Source: Osedax frankpressi | Taxonomy: Eukaryota > Annelida > Polychaeta > Sabellida > Siboglinidae | DNA length: 64,000 nt | Assembly: GCA_964035775.1 (NCBI GenBank) | Contig: OZ038318.1 | Location: 7,841,183 to 7,905,182 of the forward strand | Reading direction: 5' to 3' | Shown here: positions 23,579 to 34,704 of the stretch, in pieces | Position numbering within the stretch: the first letter of the stretch is position 1 | Layout of the letters: the number at the start of each line of letters is the position of its first letter | Translations under genes and position numbers: made by a program | The notes under the pieces: model-generated | Told to the model about the DNA's origin: nothing | What the model saw: the letters and a program-made list of their open reading frames with translations, nothing else | Databases searched by the model: none

Positions 23579-26500
23579 TAAGTATAAGTAGTAGTATAAG
23601 TATAAGTAGTAGTATAAATATAAGTGGTAGTATAAGTATAAGTAGTAGTATAAGTATAAGTAGTAGTATAAGTATAAGTAGTAGTATAAGTATAAGTAGT
23701 AGAATAAGTATAAGTATTAGTATAAGTATAAGTAGTTGTATAAGTATAACAAGTATTATAAGTAGAGGAAAAATAGTAATATAAGTATAAGTAGTAGTAT
23801 AAGTAGTTGTATAAAGAGTAGTATAAGTATAAGTAGTAGTATAAGTATAAGTAGTAGTATAAGTATAAGTAGTAGTATAAGTAGTAGTATAAGTATAAGT
23901 AGTAGTATAAGTATAAGTAGTAGTATAAGTAGTAGTATAAGTATAAGTAGTAGTATAAGTATAAGTATTAGTATAAATATAAGTAGTTGTATAAGTAGTA
24001 GTATAAGTAGTAGTATAAGTATAAGTAGTAGTATAAGTATAAGTTGTAGTATAAGTATAAAAAGTATTATAATTAGAGGAAAAATAGTAATATAAGTATA
24101 AGTAGTTGTATAAAGAATAGTATAAGTATAAGTAGTAGTATAAGTATAAGTAGTAGTATAAGTATAAGTAGTAGTATAAGTATAAGTAGTAGTATAAGTA
24201 GTAGTATAAGTAGTAGTATAAGTATAAGTAGTAGTATAAGTAGTAGTATACGTATAAGAAGTATTATAAGTAGAGGAAAAATAGTAATATAAGTATAATT
24301 AGTAGTATAAGTAGTTGTATAAAGAGTAGTATAAGTATAAGTAGTAGTATAAGTATAAGTAGTAGTATAAGTATAAGTAGTAGTATAAGTATAAGTAGTA
24401 GTATAAGTATAAGAAGTATTATAAGTAGAGGAAAAATAGTAATATAAGTATAATTAGTAGTATAAGTAGTTGTATAAAGAGTAGTATAAGTATAAGTAGT
24501 AGTATAAGTATAAGTAGTAATATAAGTATAATTAGTAGTATAAGTAGTTGTATAAAGAGTAGTATAAGTATAAGTATAAGTAGAAGTATAAGTAGTAGTA
24601 TTAGTATAAGTAGTAGTATAAGTATAAGTAGTAGTATAAGTATAAGTATTAGTATAAGTATAAGTAGTATTATAAGTATAAGTAGTATTATAAGTATAAG
24701 TAGTAGTATAAGTATAAGTAGTAGTATAAGTATAAGTAGTAGTATAAGTATAAGTATTAGTATAAGTATAAGTAGTAGTATAAATATAAGTTGTAGTATA
24801 AGTATAAGTAGTAGTATAAGTAAAAGTTGTAGTATAAGTAGTAGTATAAGTAGTAGTACAAATATAAGTTGTAGTATAAGTATAAGTTGTAGTATAAGTA
24901 TAAGTAGTATTATAAGTATAAGTAGTAGTATAAGTATGAGTAGTAGTATAAGTATAAGTAGCAGTATAAGTATAAGTTGTATTATAAGTATAAGTAGTAG
25001 TATAAGTATAAGTAGTAGTATAAGTATAAGTAGTAGTATAAGTATAAGTTGTAGTATAAGTATAAGTATAAGTATAAGTAGTATTATAAGTATAAGTAGT
25101 AGTATAAGTATAAGTAGTAGTATAAGTATAAGTAGTAGTATAAGTATAAGTAGTAGTATAAGTATAAGTAGTAGTATAAGTATGAGTAGTAGTATAAGTA
25201 TAAGTAGTAGTATAAGTATAAGTTGTATTATAAGTATAAGTAGTAGTATAAGTATAAGTAGTAGTATAAGTATAAGTATAAGTATAAGTAGTAGTATAAG
25301 TATAAGTAGTAGTATAAGTATAAGTAGTAGTATAAGTATAAGTAGTAGTATAAATATAAGTTGTAGTATAAGTATAAGTAGTAGTATAAGTAAAAGTTGT
25401 AGTAAAAGTAGTAGTATAAGTATAAGTAGTTGTATAAGTAGTAGTATAAGTATAAGTAGTAGTATAAGTAGTAGTATAAGTATAAGTATTAGTATAAGTA
25501 GTTGTATAAGTATAAGTAGTAGTATAATTATAAGTATAAGTAGTTGTATAAGTATAAGTAGTTGTATAAGTATAAGAAGTAGTATAAGTATAAGTATAAG
25601 TAGTAGTATAAGTATAAGTAGTAGTATAAGTATAAGTAGTAGTATAAGTATAAGTAGTAGTATAAGTATAAGTAGTAGTATAAGTAGTAGTATAAGTATA
25701 AGTAGTAGTATAAGTATAAGTTGTAGTATAAGTATATGTAGTAGTATAAGTATAAGTAGTAGTATAAGTATAAGTAGTATTATAAGTATAAGTAGTAGTA
25801 TAAGTATAAGTAGTAGTATAAGTATAAGTAGTAGTATAAGTATAAGTATTAGTATAAGTATAAGTAGTAGTATAAATATAAGTTGTAGTATAAGTATAAG
25901 TAGTAGTATAAGTAAAAGTTGTAGTATAAGTAGTAGTATAAGTAGTAGTACAAATATAAGTTGTAGTATAAGTATAAGTTGTAGTATAAGTATAAGTAGT
26001 AGTATAAGTAGTAGTATAAGTATAAGTAGTAGTATAAGTATGAGTAGTAGTATAAGTATAAGTAGTAGTATAAGTATAAGTTGTATTATAAGTATAATTA
26101 GTAGTATAAGTATAAGTAGTAGTATAAGTAGTAGTATAAGTATAAGTAGTAGTATAAGTATAAGTTGTAGTATAAGTATAAGTAGTAGTATAAGTATAAG
26201 TATAAGTATAAGTAGTATTATAAGTATAAGTAGTAGTATAAGTATAAGTAGTAGTATAAGTATAAGTAGTAGTATAAGTATAAGTAGTAGTATAAGTATA
26301 AGTAGTAGTATAAGTATGAGTAGTAGTATAAGTATAAGTAGTAGTATAAGTATAAGTTGTATTATAAGTATAAGTAGTAGTATAAGTAGTAGTATAAGTA
26401 TAAGTATAAGTATAAGTAGTAGTATAAGTATAAGTAGTAGTATAAGTATAAGTAGTAGTATAAGTATAAGTAGTAGTATAAATATAAGTTGTAGTATAAG

Positions 26501-29500
26501 TATAAGTAGTAGTATAAGTAAAAGTTGTAGTAAAAGTAGTAGTATAAGTAGTAGTATAAGTATAAGTAGTATTATAAGTATAAGTAGTAGTATAAGTATA
26601 AGTAGTAGTATAAGTATAAGTAGTAGTATAAGTAGTAGTATAAGTATAAGTATTAGTATAAGTAGTTGTATAAGTATAAGAAGTAGTATAAGTATAAGTA
26701 GTAGTAGTAGTAGTATAAGTATAAGTAGTAGTATAAGTATAAGTTGTAGTATAAGTATAAGTTGTAGTAAAAGTATAAGTAGTAGTAAAAGTATAAGTAG
26801 TAGTAAAAGTATAAGAAGTATTATAAGTAGAGGAAAAATAGTAATATAAGTATAAGTTGTAGTAAAAGTATAAGTAGTAGTAAAAGTATAAGAAGTCTTA
26901 TAAGTAGAGGAAAAATAGTATTATAAGTATAAGTAGTAGTATAAGAATAAGTAGTAGTATAAGTATAAGTTGTAGTAAAAGTATAAGTAGTAGTATAAGT
27001 AGTAGTATAAATATAAGTAGTAGTATAAGTATAAGTTGTAGTTAAAGTATAAGTAGTAGTATAAGTATAAGAAGTATTATAAGTATAAGTAGTAGTATAA
27101 GTAGTAGTATAAGTATAAGTATTAGTATAAGTATAAGTAGTTGTATAAGAAGTAGTATAAGTATAAGTAGTAGTATAAGTATAAGTAGTAGTATAAGTTG
27201 TAGTAAAAGTATAAGTAGTAGTATAAGTATAAGATGTATTATAAGTATAAGTAGTAGTATAAGTAGTAGTATAAGTAGCAGTATAAGTATGAGTTGTAGT
27301 AAAAGTATAAGTAGTAGCATAAGTATAAGTTGTAGTAAAAGTATAAGTAGTAGTATAAGTATAAGAAGTATTATAAGTAGAGGAAAAATAGTAATATAAG
27401 TATAATTAGTAGTATAAGTATAAGTAGTTGTATAAGTATAAATTGTAGTAAAAGTAGTAGTATAAGTAGTAGTATAAGTATAAGTAGTAGTAGTAGTATA
27501 AGTAAAACAGTAGTATAAGTATAAGTAGTAGTATAAGTATAAGAAGTATTATAAGTAGAGGAAAAATAGTAATATAAGTATAAGTAGTAGTATAAGTATA
27601 AGTATAAGTATAAGTAGTAGTATAAGTATAAGTATAAGTAGTAGTATAAGTATAAGTAGTAGTATAAGTATAAGTAGTAGTATAAGTATAAGTATTAGTA
27701 TAAGTATAAGTAGTAGCATAAATATAAGTATAAGTAGTAGTATAAGTATAAGTAGTAGTATAAGTATAAGTATAAGTAGTAGTATAAGTATAAGTATTAG
27801 TATAAGTATAAGTAGTAACATAAGTATAAGTATTAGTATAAGTATAAGTAGTAGTATAAGTATAAGTAGTAGTATAAGTATAAGTAGAAGTATAAGTATA
27901 AGTAGTAGTATAAGTATAAGTAGTAGCATAAATATAAGTAGCAGTATAAGTATAAGTAGTAGTATAAGTATAAGTAGTAGTATAAGTATAAGTTGTAGTA
28001 AAAGTATAAGTATTAGTATAAGTATAAGTAGTTGTATACGTAGTAGTATAAGTATAAGTAGTAGTATAAGTAGTAGTATAAGTATAAGTATTAGTATAAG
28101 TAGTTGTATAAGTATAAGTAGTAGTATAAGAAGTTGTATAAGTATAAGTAGTAGTATAAGTATAAATAGTAGTATTAGTATAAGTTATAGTAAAAGTAGT
28201 AGTATAAGTAATAGTATAAGTATAAGTAGTAGTAGTAGTATAAGTATAAGTAGTAGTATAAGTATAAGTTGTAGTAAAAGTATAAGTAGTAGTATAAGTA
28301 TAAGAAGTATTATAAGTAGAGGGAAAATAGTAATATAAGTATAAGTAGTAGTATAAGCAGTAGTATAAGTAGCAGTATAAGTATAAGTTGTAGTAAAAGT
28401 ATAAGTAGTAGTATAAGTATAAGAAGTATTATAAGTAGAGGAAAAATATTAATATAAGTATAATTAGTAGTATAAGTATAAGTAGTTGTATAAGTATAAA
28501 TTGTAATAAAAGTAGTAGTATAAGTATAAGTAGTAGTAGTAGTATAAGTAAAACAGTAGTATAAGTATAAGTAGTAGTATAAGTATAAGTATAAGTAGTA
28601 GTATAAGTATAAGTAGTAGTATAAGTAGTAGTATAAGTATAAGTAGTAGTAGTAGTATAAGTAAAAGCAGTAGTATAAGTATAAGTAGTAGTATAAGTAT
28701 AAGAAGTATTATAAGTAGAGGAAAAATAGTAATATAAGTATAAGTAGTAGTATAAGTATAAGTAGTAGTATAAGTATAAGTAGTAGTATAAGTAATAGTA
28801 TAAGTATAAGTATTAGTATAAGTATAAGTAGTTGTATAAGTATAAGTAGTAGTATAAGAAGTAGTATAAGTATAAGTAGTAGTATAAGTATAAGTAGTAG
28901 TATAAGTAGTAGTAATAGTATAAGTATAAGTATAATTAGTAGTATAAGTATAAGTAGTAGTATAAGTATAAGTAGTAGTATAAGTATAAGTAGTAGTATA
29001 AGTATAAGTATAAGTAGTAGTATAAGTATAAGTATAAGTAGTAGTATAAGTATAAGTAATAGTATAAGTATAAGTATAAGTAGTAGTATATGTATAAGTA
29101 GTAGTATAAGTATAAGTAATAGTATAAGTATAAGTAATAGTATAAGTATAAGTAGAAGTAGTAGTATAAGTATAAGTAGTATTATAAGTAGTATTATAAG
29201 TATAATTAGTAGCATAAGTAGAAGTAGTAGTATAAGTAGAAGTAGTAGTATAATTAGTAGTATCAGTATGAGTAGAAATAGTAGTGGAATTAGTCGTATA
29301 AGTATAAGCATAAGTATAAGTAGTAGTAGTAGTTATAACCGTCTGAATGAGTCTGGATACCAGTTTTGCTGTCGTTCGCAGCAGTAGCGGCTGCATCTAA
29401 AGATTCTCCCGAGGTGGCGCCACCACCGGTTCCGGCTACGCAATTCGCGCCGTCCAATAGGGACAGGGACGGAGTGTCGCCTCCCCCTCCCCCGGGTGTT

Positions 29501-32151
29501 GCCAAGGAGGCGGCGGCGTCGCCGATGGAAGAAAGAGAGACGATGCCGCCCGATACGGAGAGGGCGTGACCGGATGTGGCCGAGGGGGCGTGGCCGGAAT
29601 CCGAGTGAACGGACATCTTGGACAGCATGCCGATGTCGTAGCTGTTTTCCGACAGAAGAGACTGTGTTGACGGGTCGTTCGGGGCGGAAGTTACGCGGGA
29701 GGTGGGGCGGGGTCGAGGGGCGGGGTCTGATCAGGGTTCGGCGACGATGGCACGAGTAGGAAGTGTGGTTGCTGGAGTAGTGGTGGTGGTGGCTACGTGG
29801 GGGTTTGGGGGGGGGCGGAAGGCGTGAAATAAGAAAACGACTACGGCAGCATTGTGACATTTGTAAGGTAAACAAAGATTTTTAGTGCGCACATTTCTAC
29901 ACTCGACGTAGTAGCACTAGAGGAGTTTAGCGAGATGGGGCTTAGCGAGATGGGGCTGCAGGAGATGGGGTTTAGTGAGACGTAGTTTAGCGAGGTGGGG
30001 CTGCAGGAGATGGGGTTTAGTGAAACGAAGCTTAGCGAGATGGGGCTGCAGGAGATGGGGCTTAGTGAAACGGAGTTTAGCGAGATGGGGCTTAGCGAGA
30101 TGGGGTTTAGTGAGACGTAGTTTAGCGAGATGGGGCTGCAGGAGATGGGGTTTAGTGAAACGAAGCTTAGCGAGATGGGGCTGCAGGAGATGGGGCTTAG
30201 TGAGACGGAGCGTAGCGAGATGGGGTTTAGTGAGATGGGGCTGCAGGAGATGGGGTTTAGCGAGATGGGGCTGCAGGAGAAGACATGGCAGGATATTGAA
30301 ATGAATTTGCAGACTAACTGTTTTCATTGCATTCTCAGCATTAGAGAGCATAGAAGTGGCATCACTGACTCCAGCTATAGGGGGTCAAGGAGGTTAAGGA
30401 GTGGGGGGTAGGGGGTAATAGGGGTAGCACTACTTCAGTTATAGGGGGAAGTAGAGGTTAGGGTGGGGGTAGAGGGTATTAAAGAGGTGGCATTAATTCA
30501 GCTATAGGGGGAAGTGGAGGTTATGGGTTGGGTAGGGGGTAGGGGGTAGTATAGAGGTGGCATTACTTCAGCTATAGGGGGAAGTGGAGGTTAGGGGTGG
30601 GGTAGGGGGTAGGGGGTAGTATAGAGGTGGTATTACTTCAGCTAAGGGGGAAGTGGAGGTTAGGGGTATGGGTAGGGGTAGGGGGTAGTATAGAGGTGGT
30701 ATTACTTCAGCTAAGGGGGAAGTGGAGGTTAGGGGTATGGGTAGGGGTAGGGGGTAGTATAGAGGTGGTATTACTTCAGCTAAGGGGGAAGTGGAGGTTA
30801 GGGGTGGGGGTAGGGGTAGTATAGAGGTGGCATTACTTCAGTTATAGGTGGAAGTGGAGGTTAGGAGTGGGTAGGGGGTAGTATAGAGGTGGCATTACTT
30901 CAGCTATAGGGGGAAGTGAAGGTTAGGGGTGGGGTAGGGGGTAGTATAGAGGTGGCATTATTTCAGCTATATGGGGAAGTGAAGGTTAGTGTTGGGGTAG
31001 GGGGTAATAGGGGTAATAGGGGTGGCACTAATTCAGCTATAGGGGGAAGTTGGGGTTAGGGAGTGGGGGTAGGGGGTATTATAGAGGTGGCATTACTTCA
31101 GCTATAGGGGGAATTGGATGTTAGGGAGTGGGGTAGGGGGTAGGGGGTAGTATAGAGGTGGTATTACTTCAGCTAAGGGGGAAGTGGAGGTTAGGGGTAT
31201 GGGTAGGGGTAGGGGGTAGTATAGAGGTGGTATTACTTCAGCTAAGGGGGAAGTGGAGGTTAGGGGTGGGGTAGGGGTAGTATAGAGGTGGCATTACTTC
31301 AGCTATAGGGGGAAGTGAAGGTTAGGGGTGGGGTAGGGGGTAGTATAGAGGTGGCATTATTTCAGCTATATGGGGAAGTGAAGGTTAGTGTTGGGGTAGG
31401 GGGTAATAGGGGTAATAGGGGTGGCACTAATTCAGCTATAGGGGGAAATTGGGGTTAGGGAGTGGGGGGTAGGGGGTATTATAGGGGTAGCATTACTTCA
31501 GCTATAGGGGGAATTGGATGTTAGGGAGTGGGGTAGGGAGTATTATAGAGGTGGCATTACTTCATATATAGGGGGTGGGGGTAAGTGGGTGAGGGATATG
31601 GGTAGTATAGAGATGGCATGTCTTCAGCTATAGGGGGAAGTGGAGGTTAGGGGGATAGAGAGAGTTAGTGGATGGAGTGGGGGAAATAAAATGAGAGATG
31701 CGTATAGATAAATAATTAATGATATAATGTCTTCATGAATGAGGTTAATGAATGTGGCTTATAAACTGGGAGATGTTTGGGTACCAACATGAAGCGGGTA
31801 AACCAGGAAGCGCAGGAAAGTCCTCTTGTTGGATGTGAAATTCCTGGGAAGGTTCACAAGAACCTTTGGAAATTACTCCTGGATGTGAAAATTACAATTT
31901 CTTAAAAATAATCATCAATTATGAAAATTGCAAGTGGTAAAAATAATAGAAATATTTAATATTTAATAAAAATGGAGATTTTATAAAAATATAAATATTA
32001 ATATTAATAAAAAGTCATTACACAATTAAAATGTGTTTATATGTAGATACAGATATATGAATTTGATATTATAATATATAAGCAGATTATATGTAAACAA
32101 TATTATCTTATCTTATCTTTCATTCTATATGCATATCTGCAAATAGAGTAT

Positions 32152-32221
<70 letters not shown>

Positions 32222-34704
32222 TTATATATTTATAAACTATAATGTAATAACACATTATAATTTGAAATTAAAATATACACAATAATAAATGCTTAAATAA
32301 TTATGTGAGGGAGTATGGGAGTGTGTTTGTGTACATGTATGTGTGTATATTTATATGCGCTTGTGTGTATGTGTGTGTGTGTGTGTATGTGTGTGCGCAT
32401 GGTGAAATGTAGTATGGGGTAGAGTTAAGGTATGATGGATACATATGGTAATAGGGAGTGAGGACATGCTTTAGAATTTCTTAAGAGATACAGAAGTAGT
32501 GAAGTATGAGGTAGAGGAACAGGAAGTGAAGAACAGGAAGTGAGGAGCAGGAAGTGAGAAATAGAAAGCAGAGAAATAGGAGATAAAAGGGGTGTAACTA
32601 ACCGTAATTACGTCCAGTGGGAAGAGGATTCGGAGCTGCACGATTCGACAAAGACGGAAAATCTTTCATGTCCAATGAGGATTCTTGACCTTTGTAAATT
32701 TAATTGACGGGTATTGACAAAAAAAATTATCAGTCGAAAAGCACAGCTAATCTGATTGAGGATATGCAATGCTAAAGATTTGACCTTTTGGTGGGCAATG
32801 CTAAAGATTTGATCTTTTGGTGGGCAATGCTAAAGATTTGACTTATTGGTGGGCAATGCTAAAGATTTGACCTATTGGTGGGCAATGCTAAAGATTTGAC
32901 CTATTGGTGGGCAATGCTAAAGAGTTGACCTATTGGTGGGCAATGCTTAAGAGTTGACCTATTAGTGGGCAATGCTAAAGATTTGACCTATTGGAGGGCA
33001 ATGCTAAAGATTTGACCTATTGGTGGGCAATGCTAAAGATTTGAGAACACTGTACCAGGTACACTATACCTCCATTAGTGTATGTACCTGGTACTCCATG
33101 TGCCTGGTAGAGCAAAAGGGGACATGCGTGACCTTCGGGTACAAGGAGTAGGGCAGGAGACTACACGCAAAAGCATACCAACCAGGTAAACGGCTGATAT
33201 TAGAGAGACCGAGGGAGGAGGGGATACTCGTCGAGTTTAGGCTGTTATAGGGAGTAAATGTTTTGATAAGATGAGGGTGAAGGTCAAAGGTGAAGTTTAG
33301 AGGTAAAGGTCAGAGGTTAAGGGTAAAGGTGAAGATTATAGGTGAAGGTTAGAGGTGAATTGATAGGATGATAAAGGTAAACACAGGGTTAGGATATAGG
33401 ATAGGATGGAGGTGTAGGAAAAGGGTAAAGTAGGGTTAATGACGAATAACACGTTAATGAGTATAAGAAGGTTTAGGGTGAAGATGTAGAGATGTGGATA
33501 TCAGATCATGGAAGGGGTCACCCTGTCAACTGGAGAGGTCGGTATGAGGTTGTGAATGGAAGATAAGGAAAGATAGAGATGAGGTTAAGAAGAATTCATG
33601 GATAAAGTAGTAGGGATGAGGTTAAAATTAGATAATAGAGAGGAAAAATAATATCCGAAAAATAATATCCGAAAAATGTTCAAATCGTATAGTAGGAGAT
33701 TGGGAATATACAATAAGGTCAGCGATGGAGGATTTGGGAGGAGAGGGGAGCGGAGGAGGAGAGTGGGAATATAACATAAGATAGAAGATACTAGGGGGGA
33801 GGGGGGCGATAGCGATCGCTGGAAAACGGTAGTCTTGATGAAAATAGATAGGCGACATGTAAAGATGGCGCGGGACAAAACATCTATAAGCAAAACTACC
33901 GACTGAGCTAAAAGGCGGTGAAAATCGTATAAAGGTAGAATTGCAGTGGGAACCTGGGAAATGAATACACCGATGACGTGTAAAGGGAGAGAACGAACGA
34001 GTGAGCGAGAATGATGAACGGAACGAGGGATGGTGGAATGATGACTAATAGATAAGATAATGAAATCATAACAAACGCATACATAGTGATCGGCGAGCTG
34101 TGAGGTTTGGTTAATTGAATACTTATATTTTGACGCCGGCCGATTAAACAATACTGTAATTCTATTGCCGTTAAAATGTATTTTGGGCATTTCATATGGT
34201 ACACTATAAAATCCATTAGTAAATTGAATTTTTTTTACTATAAAAATATGTTTCGTTGATATATAGATTATAGCTACTTTAAAAAACATAGTAGTAGGAA
34301 CAATATTATGTGATCTGTACATAACCTAAATACATGTACATATTACATTTTTAATATGAATTTGTAATTATGTTTTTAAATGGTTTAGCAAAGTTTTGTA
34401 AAAATAAAAAATTAAATTAAATTTATAAAAATAAGATAATCTTAATAGAAATTCGATAGTGCGATCCCTATTCAGTAAAATACACGCCAGCGGGATATAC
34501 ACTTTTACATTACACCGTCTAACCCCAGGAGCTGTGAAGGTGATAGCGTAGACGTGTTATTTGAGAGGTGATCGTTCAACTGTGACCTTTGTTCCTTCGT
34601 CTTGCTCCTAGGCGCGAAAAGATGCGAATTAATGATTTTTTGACGACTCTAAAGTATTCGACAAACCTTTTAGGCGACGAAATTGATGCAGGGGAATGCA
34701 TTTT
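14985..34704 (-). CDS. CNOT2: CCR4-NOT subunit 2 (CNOT2/Not2/Rga), N-terminus incomplete
   Basis: CNOT2 is a scaffold subunit of the CCR4-NOT deadenylase. It pairs with CNOT3 and docks on CNOT1 through its C-terminal NOT box. Exons in transcript order: 34704-34667 and 34607-34516 (candidates, Ser/Gln/Asn-rich, phases fit); 32689-32603 (SLDMKDFPSLSNR); 30374-30319 (GVSDATSMLSNAENAMKT); 29661-29340 (Ser/Gly/Ala-rich; start could be 29726); 19459-19294 (DQFGIVGLLTFIRAAETD, LTTLGLNL); 18356-18295 (NLYSTFQSPW, PCRTQDI); 16725-16575 (YHVPCEYLTNKD, GEDLLFFLFYMNGGDVLQLA); 15929-15857 (FDRDWRFH, SWLTRA); 15716-15645 (KTNTYERGMYYFFDATNW); 15077-14985 (EFHLEYDQLEERPQLP, then stop). Every junction from 32603 down keeps phase with GT-AG sites. 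From 34704, about 400 codons are recovered. The first exon was not identified. The 9.9 kb intron 29339-19460 is nearly all satellite, and further arrays fill other introns. Confidence 0.92.
17345..18255. repeat. Minisatellite, about 23-bp unit GTTGCTATGCAGATGTAAGT
   Basis: About 39 copies of a unit TTGCTATGCAGATGTAAGTG plus AGC, CTCC or similar endings. Two-unit and three-unit patterns recur, indicating higher-order copying. It fills most of the CNOT2 intron between exons 18295-18356 and 16575-16725 and begins about 40 bases after the donor. On the CNOT2 sense strand the unit is GCTCACTTACATCTGCATAG. The plus strand carries GTAAGT in most copies, but that is antisense to CNOT2. Confidence 0.95.
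18530..19265. repeat. GA-rich low-complexity array
   Basis: Long (GAGAAA)/(GAGAGG) purine tract such as AAAGAGAAGGAGAGAAAGAG, with AGGAGAGAGAGATAAGGAAA blocks repeated. It lies in the CNOT2 intron between exons 19294-19459 and 18295-18356. On the sense strand it is an almost G-free CT tract starting about 30 bases after the donor. Such purine-pyrimidine mirror tracts can form triplex DNA. Confidence 0.95.
20108..29337. repeat. Giant intronic satellite, AGTAGTATAAGTATA-type units (about 9.2 kb)
   Basis: Continuous array of mixed AGTAGT, ATAAGT and ATAAGTATAAGT blocks, most often AGTAGTATAAGTATA. Spacer blocks containing AAGTAGAGGAAAAATAGTA punctuate it near 20985, 21300, 21615, 21810, 21985, 23760, 24075, 24265, 24425, 26825, 26900, 27375, 27555, 28315, 28435 and 28720. 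Long internal duplications are visible; for example TATACGTATAAGTTGTTGTA occurs near 20788 and 23473. The whole array lies within one CNOT2 intron, ending directly at the donor of exon 29661-29340. On the sense strand it consists almost only of T, A and C. The many long open frames (Ser/Ile, Leu/Ile and Tyr/Thr repeats) are products of the repeat. Confidence 0.97.
29735..29920. other. Intronic sequence upstream of CNOT2 exon 29661-29340
   Basis: Pyrimidine-rich on the minus strand just before the exon, as expected of a 3' splice region. Two acceptors fit the CNOT2 frame: CAACACAG at 29662, which matches the phase of the preceding exon, and TGATCAG at 29727, which does not. Confidence 0.5.
29921..30292. 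repeat. Minisatellite with CTGCAGGAGATGGGG and TTTAGTGAAACG-type blocks
   Basis: Mosaic of short blocks such as TTTAGCGAGATGGGG, CTGCAGGAGATGGGG and CTTAGTGAAACG in variable order, unit about 15 bases, with 30-35 base composite units repeated. It sits in the CNOT2 intron directly after exon 30374-30319. Frames on both strands are open through it because of the period. Confidence 0.92.
30380..31645. repeat. Minisatellite, about 65-70 bp unit derived from a CNOT2 3' splice site
   Basis: About 18 tandem copies of a G-rich unit (plus strand: GGTGGCATTACTTCAGCTAT, then AGGGGGAAGTGGAGGTTAGG, then GGTGGGGTAGGGGGTAGTAT). On the CNOT2 sense strand each copy reads CCCCCTATAG then CTGAAGTAATGCCAC, closely resembling the true acceptor and first exon bases at 30374 (CCCCCTATAG then CTGGAGTCAGTGATGCCAC). 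The array ends exactly at the real exon. Copies come in sub-families (CTATAG or CCTTAG at the acceptor position) arranged as larger duplicated blocks. Confidence 0.9.
31646..32602. other. CNOT2 intron sequence with TA and GT microsatellites
   Basis: No exon recognised. A (TA)n tract lies at about 32147-32230 and a (GT)n-rich stretch at about 32317-32398. Confidence 0.5.
32770..33052. repeat. 29-bp minisatellite, unit GGGCAATGCTAAAGATTTGA
   Basis: About 10 nearly identical copies of GGGCAATGCTAAAGATTTGA followed by CCTATTGGT, with single-base variants (CTTTTGG, GAGTTGA). It lies in CNOT2 intron sequence upstream of exon 32689-32603. Confidence 0.95.
33053..34515. other. CNOT2 intron region, no firm exon
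   Basis: Contains an inverted repeat at 33061-33107 and low-complexity GTTAGAGGTGAAGGT-type sequence at 33260-33400. A 245-codon minus-strand frame at 33585-34322 is Leu/Ile/Ser/Pro-rich without a domain and is judged a chance frame. Moderately GC-rich stretches near 33800-34050 could be regulatory. Confidence 0.4.

Noticed and set aside
20022-29396. Many long Ser/Ile, Leu/Ile and Tyr/Thr frames up to 637 codons
   Set aside because: Products of the satellite array inside a CNOT2 intron; composition follows the repeat and no domain is present.
33040-33240. Possible extra CNOT2 exon on the minus strand (reading RLPGWYAFACSLLPY)
   Set aside because: Splice-like ends exist but the sequence does not resemble CNOT2 and the phase does not match the next exon.
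33585-34322. 245-codon minus frame
   Set aside because: No domain, no repeat explanation needed; AT-rich Leu/Ile/Ser composition typical of chance frames within an intron.
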